A stretch of DNA of 64,000 nt from Allodiplogaster sudhausi (Eukaryota; Nematoda; Chromadorea; Rhabditida; Diplogasteridae), in the NCBI GenBank assembly GCA_945643635.1, contig CALZFC010000077.1:904001-968000 (forward strand), read 5' to 3'. Below are positions 48,851-60,605 of this stretch, piece by piece. The stretch's first letter is position 1. The number at the start of each line of letters is the position of its first letter. The position numbers were made by a program, and so were the translations under genes. Below the pieces are notes generated by a model that saw only the letters and a list, made by a program, of their open reading frames with translations, was not told where the DNA came from and searched no databases.

Positions 48851-50060
48851 GATCCAGTCACGTTTGAATTCGCGCCCTTTTGCCTGTTACAAGGGCACGG
48901 CAGAATTGGCTGGGCCTTAAGAGAGCCTGTTTGAGATACTCAACCATGAGGTGGATGGGAACAAAAATATTTTTTGATTTTAATTTCCTTTGCAGGGCTT
49001 ATGCAGCATCATGAGAGCTTCCAAAAAACTTTTTTTCAAAAAAATATTTTGAAGGTATAACTACAGTATGCCTCGATTTATCGCAAATATTCGATTGACC
49101 ATAAAGTTAGTAAAACTTAACAAAACAAAATTTTGAAAGTATCGTTATATTCGATATCTAACGGCGCACGAAAAAACAGTAGAAAGGATTTCGTAAAAGT
49201 TTCATTAAAAGGTCGACATGAGCACTTATATTATTGGAATGTGCCATTAGAGTGCCAAGCCGTAGAAACTGCGCGATGAGACCATTACCATTCGAAAGAG
49301 CGTCATTTGCTATCCCTAGAAAACTGCGTCTCGTATGGATCCTCCTACGGGAACCTTACAATCTACGGCGGTGAACACCTCGAAGAGTACTAACCGGCAG
49401 AACAAAAAAAGGCCATAAAATTTATTTTTCTCGCTCTTTTCAGAAACCAAAGATACCATTGTGTTTATAATTTAGAAATGCATAAAAATGTCATACATAA
49501 TGTGTTCATACGATTACATTCTCATTCACTTTTTCAGCAAAAACTGTAGTTCTGGAGTGCTGGAGAGAGGTTAGCGCATGTATTCAGAAAACAAAGAAAG
49601 ACTGCGACTAAATACGTATGAAACGTGAAAGCCGAGTCTTTTCTACGTCTAATATACTCTCTTCCTGCCGAATTATGCTACGGGAAAGTTTCAATATATC
49701 CCCTTGAAGCGCGCACTCACAGTGCGGCCTGCCCAGAAAATCCCCTTTAACCTCGCTATCCGGCTTCATTTGCGATATTGGCTGATGTGGTACATAACAT
49801 CTTATTCAGCATGTCCTGATACACAAAAAATGCTGTAACTATTTTAAATTCTTGGATCTTCACTAATAATTTCGGCAGAAACTCTTTTTGTCTTTGTGCG
49901 CAAGCTACAGAAAAACTGTCCGCAGTCAGAAAAATATGGAAGACTACACCTGAATGAGCATTCTATATGAAAGCCCAGTCTTTTTTGCGTAGAATATACT
50001 TCTTTACTATAGAATTCTTGCTGGCGTAACAAAAGCGGAGCGGTCAGAAAGCGCTGCTGT
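48851..50060. other. No gene seen
   Basis: Mixed-composition sequence without exon chains, terminal repeats or tandem repeats that I can support. Confidence 0.4.
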
Positions 50061-51825
50061 CAAAAGCGCGGCTAAACAATCCCAAGCTTGCTTGCTTACC
50101 CTTTATCAAAGTTGCGTGCATAAAATCCACCGGTCTCCTTTAAACTCTGCCTCTTTGTGTCATGTAACTCTCTTTTCTTTCAAGTACTTCTTTCGCGCTA
50201 TAGAATAAATTTTTTAAACAGCTACAACTTATTCCAAACATGAGTTCCGTTTTTTTAATGTTCTTTTTATTAGGTCGCTCTCTCCCGAAGCGCCGAATGT
50301 TAGCTCAACGGTGAGAGCGCCCTTGAAGCCTTTGAAGCTGACGTAGAGAATAAAAAGTAAACAATAGTAAATATAAAGAAATAAAAATAATAATAATAAA
50401 ATCATTAAATAACAAAATAAATAAGATAATATACTCTTAATAATACTAATAACGATCTTTTGCTTGAGAATTCGCACAAACGCATTAATTGCAAATGTAA
50501 TTTACGATTAGTAATTTTTTTTAATTAGATGATAATAAACTTATAAATATTTAAAATATTGAAATGCCTAATAAGCTAATAATTGTAAGAGAGGAAATGT
50601 AATCTTCACATGAATTCATCAAGATTCATTTTAATATGTATGTTTATTGTATAACTCGACAAGCTGACTTAGCAATCTCAAGCTTGTTTGACTTCCTTTT
50701 ATCCCAGGTGCGTTCATGAAATCCACCGGTTTCCTTCAAACTCTGCCTCAAAGTGTCTTGTCGCTCTGTCTTCATTCAACTACTTCCTTCGCGCTATAGA
50801 ATATAGAATAAACATTATTTCAAAACAGCTACAACTTATTCCTAACAAGAGTGCCATTTTCAAAATAAGGGTTCATACTATTTGTATTAATGTTCTTATT
50901 TTGAAAGTCTCTCTCTCTCCCGAGGCAGCAAGTGTTCGGTCGACAGTGAGAACACCCTTGAAGCCTTTGAAGCTGACGTAGAGAATAAAGAGTAAGCAAA
51001 AATAAGTATAAAGAAATAAAAAAAGATTATTAAATCAATAAATAAAGAAATAAATAAGATAAACAAATACTCTTAATAATATCAATAACGTTCTTTCGCT
51101 TGAGAATCATTAAAAATTCCGACCGCGAACTATCGACATCGAACAATATTGTCTATATCTTGTTCTTTTGGCGCATTTTCATAAGCATGTGTTTATTATT
51201 CAAGAGTCAGGCCGATTTTAGTAATGCCAACTTTGCTTACTTACTCTATACATTCAATTTTCGTGTTTCTTTTTATGATTCACTGTGAATTCGTCTTAAC
51301 ACCAGTACATATCGGATAGCGTTTTCTACACGGGGTTTTTCAATTCCTTTAAAGCTCCAGTCAAACAATACGAAATAAAAGGGTAAATTTCTCTCCCTCT
51401 ATTCTCTCTCTCAGCTTTCTCTCTCAACTACTCTCTTTGGGCCTATAGGAGACTAAAATTAATTGCAAACGTAATTTGCGATTAGTACATTTTTTTATTA
51501 TTTACATGATAATAAATTTATAAATATTAAAAAATTCATATCCTTAGTAAGGCAATAATTGTGAGAGAGGAAATGTAATCTACACATGAATTGCGCAAGC
51601 TTCATTTCCATATGGTTTTAATTATACGACCCCACGTCCCAGCAGTCTCAATCTTGCTTCTTTACCATTTATACCAGTTGTGTGCATGAAATCCACCGGT
51701 TTCCTCTAAACTCTGCCTCAATATATCCTGTCGTTCTGTCTTTTTTCAACTATTTCTTTCGCGCTATAGATTATAAATATTATTTCAAAACAGCAACAAC
51801 TTATTCCAAGCATGAATGCCATTTG

Positions 51826-52569
51826 CACACAAAGAAGAAAGTTACCGCGGTGGTAACAATTACGCGGAACATATTGTTCCGAATTCACTCCGGAGCAATA
51901 TTGTTTCGCTAAGCGAACTTTTGATTGTTACATTTAAAAGTTACCAGCGCGGTAACAAGTGAAAGGAACAAATTGCTCCCACCCATGTAACAGAAAAGTT
52001 CGCTACTGCTCGCCCCGACAAGGCACTCATTCAATCGATTGATCTCCTTTCTTCGTTGGCTGCAGGTTCCAATTCAAAACTTCAGGTTGAATGTTAACAA
52101 AACTAGCGTGCCTTCGCTACGGGAGTATAAAAAAAATCGAAAGGCGTCGAGCATCCTCACGCAAGCGAGCATCCGATGCCAGCGAGCACCGCGCAGACTT
52201 TCATCCATCCGCTCAGCATTATTTCACGTGATCAACCGATCTGTGCCGAGTTACCAGTTCGGCTTGTTGATTTTTGCCATAGTGAATGCCTCAACCTATA
52301 TTAGACGGTTTTTGCCACAGGCCATTTTGGGAAGTATTACTGGCCCAGGCCCGAGTTCAATGGGAGGAGTGAACCTAATATTTCTGCGCCGTTGAGCTAG
52401 AGTTCGAAATTTTCATTGAACGGACTATTTAAAAAAATCGGAACAATTGTAACTTTTGAAATTGTTACATGGGTGGGAACATGAGCCCCGCGAACTTTTA
52501 ATGTCCGAACTTTTTTTGTAACAATCGCGACCGAACTTTCATTGTCCGAACTTTTCTTCTCTGTGTGTG
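51826..52569. mobile_element. 744-bp TIR element nested in a repeat-family block
   Basis: It interrupts a block that is continuous in its sisters (GCCATTTTC followed by AAATAAGGGTTCATAC). The ends are inverted: CACACAAAGAAGAAAGTT at the left and the complement of CACACACAGAGAAGAAAAGT at the right. Inside are several short palindromes (TTACCGCGGTGGTAA, GTTACCAGCGCGGTAAC) and repeated CGAACTTTT motifs. An open frame at 52039-52395 has no recognisable family. Confidence 0.7.
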
Positions 52570-52707
52570 GAAATAAGGGTTCATACTACATATTTGCATT
52601 AATGTTCTTATTATTAGGTCTCTCTCTCTCTCTTTCTCTCTCTCGCTCTCTCTTTCGCTCTCTCTCTCCCTCTCTCTCTCTCTCTCTCGCCCTCTCTCTC
52701 TCTCTCC

Positions 52708-52748
<41 letters not shown>

Positions 52749-53956
52749 GAGGCTGCGAGTGTTCGGTCGACGGTGAGAACTCCCAATAAGCATTTGAAGC
52801 TGACGTAGAGAATAAACAGTAAACAAAAGTAAATATAAAGAAATACAAATAATCTGTCTCCCTGCCTTCCTCTCTCTCCCCTCCCTCCACTCTTTCTCAC
52901 TATTTTTTTTGTCTAACATTTGTAAAGAATATTTTAATCTCATTAATCAAAATATATTAATCTTATTAATTAACATACATTTATCTACATCATTAGTAGT
53001 TATATTTTAATACAGATACAGATGCCTGATTGGCGTCTGTAACAGACGAACATTCAGATAGGAAAGGCAATTTATTATTAATTAATTCTGCATTAATAAC
53101 ATTAACGGCTGATAATAAATTAATGGTAATTTAAAAGATTTACAACTTTTATAAGCATATTAATTAATTTCTAGGAGAAAGAATAAAATTCACTCGAATT
53201 AATAAAATTCACTTGTATTAATAAAATTAATTCTCATCACTATGTTTATTTTATTTTGCACATCTTCAGTTGCTCGACTGTTGCACTTTTAAGCTTGCTC
53301 GATTACCTTTTACCAGAGTTGCGTGCATGAAATCCACCAGTTTCCTTTGCTTTCAGCCCCTTTGCCTTCTCTCACTCCTCGCAATAAAAAAACATATTTT
53401 CAGTAAAAAAAGTTCTGTAAAAAAGTAGAAAAAAAGAAAGAAAAGAAAAAAAAAGTTAAAAAAGAAAAAAATTAAAAAAGTAAAAAAAAAAGTTTTAAAA
53501 GTTCAGTAAAAAAAAGTTTGTAGTGCCAGTGTTTGTGCATTCTAAGAATGCCTAGTGTTTATTAAGCGGTGTATTTTCTTATGACACGTCAGCTTAGTCT
53601 CAATCCGTGACTTTTATGAGTATATTATTTAGTTTTGCCCTGGAAGGCGCTCAGAGAGAGGTGGCTCTTCCTTTGTCTGCCTGGTAGAGCTCTTAAAGAG
53701 CGGTTACGTTTCCCTTACCCTGCCCATTTTAGTTGTTGCCGAAAGGCCAAGTTGGCGATAAAAGGAGTTGTTGTGTCCTTTCCCTCGTCTCTCCACATCC
53801 ACACGACAGCGTAGAAGCGAGACAGCTTCATTACATTGAAGCATCTGGCAATGTTCCAGTGATTCATTTTTTTTGGCTTTGTTTTTGGGATGCCAAAGTG
53901 GGTGAGAGGATCAGACAGAGATATGAAAGTGTGAGAGTGACACAGATAAAGAGAGG

Positions 53957-53988
<32 letters not shown>

Positions 53989-54059
53989 AGGAGAGAGAGG
54001 GTTTGAAGGTAATAGATACCAAATTGTGTGAGAGAGCACGCATACACCTAACCATCCAA

Positions 54060-54486
54060 ACAGAAGATCAAATCAATTCACAAACATTTCAAGCCGCATT
54101 AGTAAAAGTGACCGCAGAGGAAACCACCGCCCGCCGGGCGCTAAGTCTATCAATGAAACCTTTAATTATGGAACGAAAACGAAACTCTAGCGCTTATAAA
54201 AAAAAGAATTAAAAATCACATTATGTTATGCATTACACATTAACCGAAATTTCGACTGACCGACCGATAAGGTTTTTTTTCTCCCCAATAAGTCCTGCAA
54301 AAAAATATGTACTAAATAAATAGAAAAAGTAAAAAGCAATAGATTATTTTAAATACCAAATCGATGCAATATTCAAATAGACTGGTGCTCTTCTCGCATA
54401 GCTGAATGACATTCTCGATTCGCTTGGCTCTCCTATTACAATTCATCGTTTATTTCAGAATGAAATCAATTTATATACCTATGCAT
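54060..54486. repeat. 1.2-kb repeat, left part of an interrupted copy
   Basis: Matches about 32260-32656 of the repeat. It stops at CCTATGCAT, exactly where the 8.27-kb element begins; its continuation resumes at 62760. Confidence 0.8.
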
Positions 54487-55010
54487 CACAGCGCTGGGCA
54501 ATGTATGGGAGCGATGCAATGGGCAGTCCAATCGTGCCACTGTGCAATTCCGTAATATGTTTTACTGTATGAAAAAATTCCGTGCGAGATAAATGCAAGT
54601 ATGGAAAATTGAGAATTCTTCATGAAGCTGGAATCAGCTGTGAGCATTCATACTTGTTCTTCGATGTTGATTTGTGATAATTCCTATAGTTATTGTATCT
54701 TAATGTTGATAACATCCGTTGATATGACTTTAGTGAAGGTTTTTCATCGGCTCGAGCTGGGGCACGGCAACGAGGCGCCGTGTCGTCGTACAAGTCAGCA
54801 AAGAAGGTTCTTTGAAACATTTTCTTGCTCTAAGTTTCTTTATTCGTTAAATCAGCCGTATATCTTGCTATGTTTAGTTACCGAAAGAGTTTAACCTTGA
54901 AATGAATGTGATTGGAGGTTGATTAAAAGAAAGGAGAAATAAGTATGTTTAGAACTGTTCTTTTTCTCCCATGATTGCCGGATGTTAATTTGACTATTTT
55001 GTTCGTTCAG
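54487..55010. other. Left interior of the 8.27-kb element, no gene seen
   Basis: Contains the left terminal repeat and then AT-rich sequence. No exon upstream of the RS/RGG gene was supported. Confidence 0.4.
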
Positions 55011-55541
55011 TGTCGATTCGAGATGAAAGCGGCGACGTCAGGAGGACAAGGTCAACAAGAAGGAGAAGGACAAGGACGAGAACATGGACAGCGACAAGGA
55101 CAAGGACAAAGAGAACTGAACGTGAGCTTTATGTTTTCTTTCTTTTTTACTTCTTAAAAGCTTTTATATCATTTAAACCTTTTAATCGCGCCGTTAAATT
55201 TTACTAACAAAGTATGTTAATTTGACTATTTTGTTCTGTTCTTTTTCCCCATTATTGGCAGATGTTAATTTGACTATTTTGTTCGTTCAGTGTCGATTCG
55301 AGATGAAAGCGGCGACGTCAGGAGGACAAGGTCAACAAGAAGGAGAAGGACAAGGACGAGAACATGGACAGCGACAAGAACAAGGACAAAGAGAACTGAA
55401 CGTGAGCTTTATGTTTTCTTTCTTTTTTACTTCTTAAAAGCTTTTATATCATTTAAACCTTTTAATCGCGCCGTTAAATTTTACTAACAAAGTATGTTAA
55501 TTTGACTATTTTGTTCTGTTCTTTTTCCCCATTATTGGCAG
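55011..55541 (+). repeat. Tandem 280-bp duplication including an exon
   Basis: Units of 280 bp at about 54982-55261 and 55262-55541 are almost identical, each with the 111-nt exon (55011-55121 and 55291-55401), a GTTCGTTCAG acceptor and an AAC/GTGAGC donor. They differ in the exon by one base (G to A). A third partial start lies at 55541. Confidence 0.85.
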
Positions 55542-56793
55542 ATGTTAATTTGACTATTTTGTGACGTTTTTTTCTGTTTATTTGCCTTTACTAATTTATT
55601 TTATTTTATTTTAATTGAAACAGATAAAATCTAATTTAGAAATTTATAATTATTTCTTATTTTGATTAATTTTCAGCATCATAATAATTAATAATAAATC
55701 TAATTTACTTATTTATCTTTTAGATGTCTCCTCCGCGCCAGTCCAGGGCAGAGAAGTCCGAGAAGAGACGCCAGAGAAGATCAAGCAGATCACGTTCTCC
55801 AAGTCGCTCTCGCCTCTCTTCTCGGGTGCATCGCCCTCGCAGTCCATCCCGTTCTCCAAGTCGCTCTCGCCTCTCTTCGCGAGTGCATCACCATCGCAGT
55901 CCTCCTCGTTCGCGTAGTCCCTCTTGCGTCTCTTCTCGTCTCCACCGCTCTCCCTCTTCGTCTCGTTCTCCACATCGGCCATCTCAGTGGCCCACCTTTG
56001 GTCAGAACTCCAATGAAAATTTTCGATCAGAATTTACTTTCATTTACTTACATTATCAGCTGGTCGAGGCCGAGGGGGACGAGGCCGAGGTGGACGAGGC
56101 CGAGGTGGACGAGGCCGAGGCGGTTCCCTGCTTCTCTCTTCCATCGCACGGGCATCTCCATCGCATACTCTCTCCGCGCCCCTTTCTTCCATCCAGTCAG
56201 CCAGCCAGAATTATTTTCATTATTTTTAACGAATTTATAGAATTCATAAAGTTCCATGCTATATTGTTTTCTCAGGATATCCGAAGTCACGCAACAACCA
56301 GACAAGACTCCCTCTGAGAACCCGGCCGCCTATATCGCTCCGGCCACCAATCGGGGCGGATATAACGGAACGTCAGTTATACCTATAAAATGCATCTTCT
56401 TCTGTTAAGTCCATAATTTTAATTCTTCATGCAAAATGTTTCCTTTTTAGTCTTCATATGAAGACGTGGCAGAGAAGAGAGGAGACCGTAGTGGTTCAGC
56501 AAGTCCAACATGGAAGAGTCCAGAAGAAGAAGAAGCAAAAGAAGACCCGGAGAGGACAAAAGGGGTTATTTTTTGGTTACCCATTTCCTCTTAACACTAG
56601 TCGAAAAAGTCTTATATGCTAAATGGCTATTTGTAGCGGTAACTCTTCGAATGGCCAGACTTCCTTTGGACCACCGTCTCTTGCTCAGCCGCACTTCCCA
56701 GCTCAGATCGCACCTAACGGCCACCCTTTCAACTCCAACAACATTCGAGGAAGCAAGGTTGTCATTGTCCACAATTACCACACTCATTTCTAG
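55023..56793 (+). CDS. RS- and RGG-rich protein, putative RNA-binding (spliced)
   Basis: Exons: 55023-55121 and/or 55303-55401 (duplicated first exon), 55724-56000, 56060-56195, 56276-56371, 56451-56564 and 56637-56793 (TAG). All phases agree; the product is 292 aa with one copy of exon 1 or 329 aa with both. The N-terminus is Gly/Gln-rich (SGGQGQQEGEGQGREHGQ). An Arg-Ser domain follows (RSSRSRSPSRSRLSS), then four RGRGG repeats, a basic KKKKQKKTRRGQKG segment and an Asn/Pro/Gln-rich tail. Such domains are typical of splicing or mRNP proteins in the nucleus, but no RRM or other folded domain is visible, so function is inference. GTTCAG before TGTCGATTCGAGATG could be a trans-splice site. It lies inside the 8.27-kb element. 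Confidence 0.55.
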
Positions 56794-57374
56794 ATTATGT
56801 TGCTAGGTCTTTTTTTTACTTCCAAATTTATTTATGATTTTCAATTCTTCAAATTCCATCAGTATCTTAAGATTGTTAGATTTATGTCTTAGAGAATGAT
56901 TGAATAATATAGAAGTTCTTAGTCCGATTCGTTAGAGAGATAGATTCAATAAGAGGTTTCTTTTTTGTCATTACATGCTCAGGTGATCGTTTGACAGGTT
57001 TTTTTGACCGGTTATTTTGTGATTCTTGTGAGCTTTACTTTCGTGTCTTTTCTACTGTTGAATTCCCCCCTCCTTCCTCGAATGGTACATCAGTTTGTGT
57101 GTTGTTTACTTTTTTTGTTTTTACTAATCCCTTCTCCCCCTGACATTCCTCCCGGATTAAGTGTTTCTGATGTTTTAGATTTTTGAGAGTAGTTTCGTTA
57201 AATGGCTAATGAAGTATGATTGAGAACGCATAACTTCTGCTCATAATAAACTCTCTCACAAAGTGAATACTTATAATGCCAAGGTTAAAATCCTACTGTG
57301 GTTCCTATCATCATCCATTTTAGAGTGGTCGGCTCAGCTAACTACTGTACCTACAGTAGGAGGTTGGTGTAATT
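56794..57374. other. No gene seen
   Basis: T-rich sequence between the RS/RGG gene and the LINE 3' end, which may include the gene's 3' UTR; an AATAAA lies near 57245. Confidence 0.4.
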
Positions 57375-57771
57375 AAACATAGTTTATTTATTTATTTATT
57401 TATCTACATCGAATAAGATGTGACAACACTGGCAGATATGTGACGTGACCGGAAGAAATATATATGCACGATATGAAATAAAATAGGAGAGAATGGCATG
57501 AAATGAGAGAGAGGAGAGACAGTAAATATATGTATGACTAGCCACTTAGCAAGAGGGGATGGGAAGGGGAAACGGCATCAGCTTGTTAGCAGTGGCACCT
57601 GAGCGGGGTGGACGAGGTCCCGCGGAAGGGGGTGGAGGAATCCCCAGGGCTGGCAAGACCCAATTGAGTGTGCTTAGAGGGAGAGCACAAGCAGGATGCC
57701 AAAGCCATCAGCTGAGGAAGGGTAGAATGGAGATGGACTGACAATGAGTGCAATGCATAAATATATTGAAT

Positions 57772-60534
57772 TCATAAATTTGGAACTGTAACATGAAACA
57801 TTTCAAGCAGAGGAAGAGTAAGTATAATATCTCTAAACTTAATTACAGAGGAGGCCGAGATAGCAATATGAGGCAATTTCATATATAGACGGGCTGTGCG
57901 TATTGAGAAAGAGTTCTCAGCTAGACAAGAACGTGTACGTCTAATATGAAAGTTAAATGAGGAGATCCGACCATTACACTGTTTAAAAACATAAAACATA
58001 CTAATCGGGAGATCAACTAGACCATGTAGCAATTTGAAACAATAAGTCAAATCAAGAACGATTCGGCGAAGCAGGAGAGATTTCATATTATACATAACTA
58101 GTCTATTGGAATAAGAAGGCAACTGAGAGTAAGAAATAAAGGTTCTAGAGCATCTTATATGAAGAAGACGAGAGAATGTGTGTTGGACTTGTTCTAGTTT
58201 TCTAATAAGGCACATTTTAGAAGGAGACCAGACGGTGGAAGAAAACTCAAGGATTGGCCGTACATAGACATTATAACAGAATATGTATAGATTAGGTAAT
58301 GATGAACAGAAAATACGGAAAAGAGAGAATACTTTGCATAGACCTCTACGACATATACTTTCAATATGATGAGAGAAAGACATGAGAGGATCAATAAGAA
58401 CTCCAAGATCACGAACGTGAGAGCCACAAGGAGAGAATGGCACGGATGCAGTGACATGGTACGGGAGATGGGGATTATTTTTTCCTAGGTGGAGGACCGT
58501 GCACTTTTTGTGCGCGATATTTAGCTGCCATTTTGAGCAGTAGGACTCGAATAGACTTGCGGCTTGAGAAAGTTGGATATGGGGGATGAGAGAGATTTTT
58601 GTATCAAAAGTAGTATGTAGTTTTACGTCATCAGCAAAAAGTGAGCATTTCACCAAGGGTAGAGTGGCAAAAACAGAGGGTAGATCGGCAAGAAAAATGT
58701 TAAAAAGGAGCGGAGACAACACTGCCCCCTGAGGCACTCCACTCCTGACCTCATAGGCTTCTGAAAAGGAGTCACGGACGCGAACTCTGAAAGTGCGACC
58801 TGAAATGAATGATGATATCCACAGTAAAAGATTACCTCCAAACCCATGTTTTCGTAACTTGTAAATAAGCTTTTCGTGAATGACTGTATCAAAAGCCTTT
58901 GCAAGGTCGTAATAGAGCACATCAGTACATTTGCCTTGATCTAGTGTTCTAATCCAGTTTTCAGTACACTCGAGTAGATTGGTCTCAACTGATCGCTTAC
59001 TACGGAAACCGTGTTGATTTTTTGGTATAATATCTCGTAGATTGCACCACCACAAAAGCTTTGGACGGACGCAGCGCTCGAATACTTTGGCAGGCGCAGG
59101 TGAGATTGTTATTGGGCGGTAGTCAGAAAGGGAAGAGGGGGAAGGGGTCTTATTGATTGGAATGACTATTCCTTGCTTCCAGAGTGAGGGAAAGGTACCG
59201 CAAGAAAGAGAGAGATTAAATACATAGCTCAGTGGTTCAGCTAGAGATTTACAACAACGCTTATACACAATTTGAGGAATATTTTCAGATGATAGGAAGA
59301 GAGAGGGTTTTAGCCGACTGAGCTCCTTACGAACATTTTGAGGCATGATTATAATATCAGTTAAACAGTGATCAGATTGACTGCTAGGCGAAGTCACAGG
59401 GAGAGAGGAGTCATCTTGAACAAATACAGAGGCAAAGTAGCTCGCTAGTGCATTCGCTTTATCTGAATCGCCAATACATTGAACACCATTAGAGTCTACA
59501 AGAAGGCCAATGTTAGGCTTGCGCTTAAGTCGGCAATTCACATAGGAGTAGAGCCGTCTAGTACATTTAAGCAGTCGTGATTCGAGACTTCTATTATACT
59601 TAAATATGAGTTTACGAAGCTTTTCATTTACACGTATGTACTTAGAACGAACATTGGCACAGTTGAGCTTACTAAAGAGGGCTGCCTTATGGTTCAGGAG
59701 AGAGACGATGTAATTTGGGTACTTATCGCGAGACAAGCGACGATGACAAAGAGGTGTATATTCAAGAAGGGATGAGCGAAGAATGTTTAGAAAGCAGGAG
59801 TACAGATCATCTAAGCAATTAAAGTCACGGAAACATTCCACCCAGTTAACAGAAGATAGCTTCCTATTAACAGAGTCGTAATCAGTTTTTAGATAATCAT
59901 GGAATGGCTGGCATATACTATAGGAAAGAGACAGAAAAAGATCGAACGAGACTGAGGAATGATCAGAGGTAGAGAAAGGGGGGCATACTAGACAAGAGGA
60001 GACTGAATCAGGGGAGGAAATGACAACATCGAGAACATTTTTGCCATGTGTAGGTGTCAGAACATTCTGGGAAAGGCCTAGGTCGTGCACTAAGTCGATA
60101 AGAAATTTAGCCTGAGAACAGGAGGGCGCATTTTTATGCCAGTCGATTGCTAGATTTAGGTCACCTGCCAGTACAACAGAGTGAGGAACTGCTAATAAAG
60201 TGTGAAGTGTATCGAACAGGTTAGCGTTCTGGGCTGCAGAGGTGTTCGGAGGTCGATAGCAAAGGACAAGGCGAGTGAGAGAGGCATCAACGGGAGAGCA
60301 TATGTCAATGGCTAGAATATCGCAGTTAGACTTTAGAGAAATTGGAACACGAGACGCATCTAGAAAAGAGGATAGTAAGATTGCTACTCCACCACCACGC
60401 TTGGCTTTTCGGTCGGCTCGAAATATTGTAAAAGGCAAATCAGAGACTATTTCAGCATCAGAAAGCTTATCGGACAACCAAGATTCAGAAATTAAAGCAA
60501 TATCAGGTTTGTAGACAGACAGATATACATGCAA
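57772..60534 (-). CDS. LINE ORF2: endonuclease and reverse transcriptase
   Basis: 920 aa from the first ATG. The N-terminal part is an APE-type endonuclease (ESWLSD, AGDLNLAIDW, TSDHSSVSFD). The centre is the reverse transcriptase: SDYRPITISPAPAKVFERC, QHGFRSKRSVETNLLE, YYDLAKAFDTVIHEKL, SGVPQGAVLSPLLFNIFLAD and the catalytic FADD box (SLFADDVKLHTTF). There is no RNase H, as in CR1/L2-like elements. The frame stays open upstream of this ATG through LFNSRSLVNKLPDL (about 60573-60535), the conserved endonuclease start, and overlaps the end of ORF1, so the true N-terminus lies further upstream. It nicks target DNA and copies the element RNA in place. Confidence 0.93.
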   Translation of the reverse strand: MHVYLSVYKPDIALISESWLSDKLSDAEIVSDLPFTIFRADRKAKRGGGVAILLSSFLDASRVPISLKSNCDILAIDICSPVDASLTRLVLCYRPPNTSAAQNANLFDTLHTLLAVPHSVVLAGDLNLAIDWHKNAPSCSQAKFLIDLVHDLGLSQNVLTPTHGKNVLDVVISSPDSVSSCLVCPPFSTSDHSSVSFDLFLSLSYSICQPFHDYLKTDYDSVNRKLSSVNWVECFRDFNCLDDLYSCFLNILRSSLLEYTPLCHRRLSRDKYPNYIVSLLNHKAALFSKLNCANVRSKYIRVNEKLRKLIFKYNRSLESRLLKCTRRLYSYVNCRLKRKPNIGLLVDSNGVQCIGDSDKANALASYFASVFVQDDSSLPVTSPSSQSDHCLTDIIIMPQNVRKELSRLKPSLFLSSENIPQIVYKRCCKSLAEPLSYVFNLSLSCGTFPSLWKQGIVIPINKTPSPSSLSDYRPITISPAPAKVFERCVRPKLLWWCNLRDIIPKNQHGFRSKRSVETNLLECTENWIRTLDQGKCTDVLYYDLAKAFDTVIHEKLIYKLRKHGFGGNLLLWISSFISGRTFRVRVRDSFSEAYEVRSGVPQGAVLSPLLFNIFLADLPSVFATLPLVKCSLFADDVKLHTTFDTKISLIPHIQLSQAASLFESYCSKWQLNIAHKKCTVLHLGKNNPHLPYHVTASVPFSPCGSHVRDLGVLIDPLMSFSHHIESICRRGLCKVFSLFRIFCSSLPNLYIFCYNVYVRPILEFSSTVWSPSKMCLIRKLEQVQHTFSRLLHIRCSRTFISYSQLPSYSNRLVMYNMKSLLLRRIVLDLTYCFKLLHGLVDLPISMFYVFKQCNGRISSFNFHIRRTRSCLAENSFSIRTARLYMKLPHIAISASSVIKFRDIILTLPLLEMFHVTVPNL

Positions 60535-60605
60535 ATCAGGTAATTTATTGACAAGACTTCTAGAGTTAAACAGATGGACAGAAATAGAGGGGATACCTTG
60601 CGCAT

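Larger units (their letters stand above)
33700..53400. repeat. Mosaic of diverged copies of one repeat family
   Basis: Blocks recur many times in the same orientation. One contains GTGCATGAAATCCACCGG, then TAACATGAGTTCC, a TC microsatellite and CGAGGCAGCGAATGTTCCG with TTGAAGCCTTTGAAGCTGAC. Copies start near 35105, 37545, 39690, 40020, 41205, 50080, 50640, 51650 and 53320. A second block (GCCCATGTGGTTTTG, minus-strand KTTWA-like) recurs near 34845, 40730, 41815, 43800 and 46085. On the minus strand the first block has a conserved open stretch YVSFKGFKGVLTVDGTFAAS. The stretch between listed elements holds no other supported gene. Confidence 0.75.

Noticed and set aside
52039..52395. 118-codon open frame in the nested 744-bp element
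   Set aside because: No domain recognised, and it lies in a non-autonomous element with no second copy to test conservation.
55713..55982. Acidic open frame antisense to the RS domain
   Set aside because: It mirrors the RS codons. The plus-strand reading has consistent splice phases and continues into an RGG exon.
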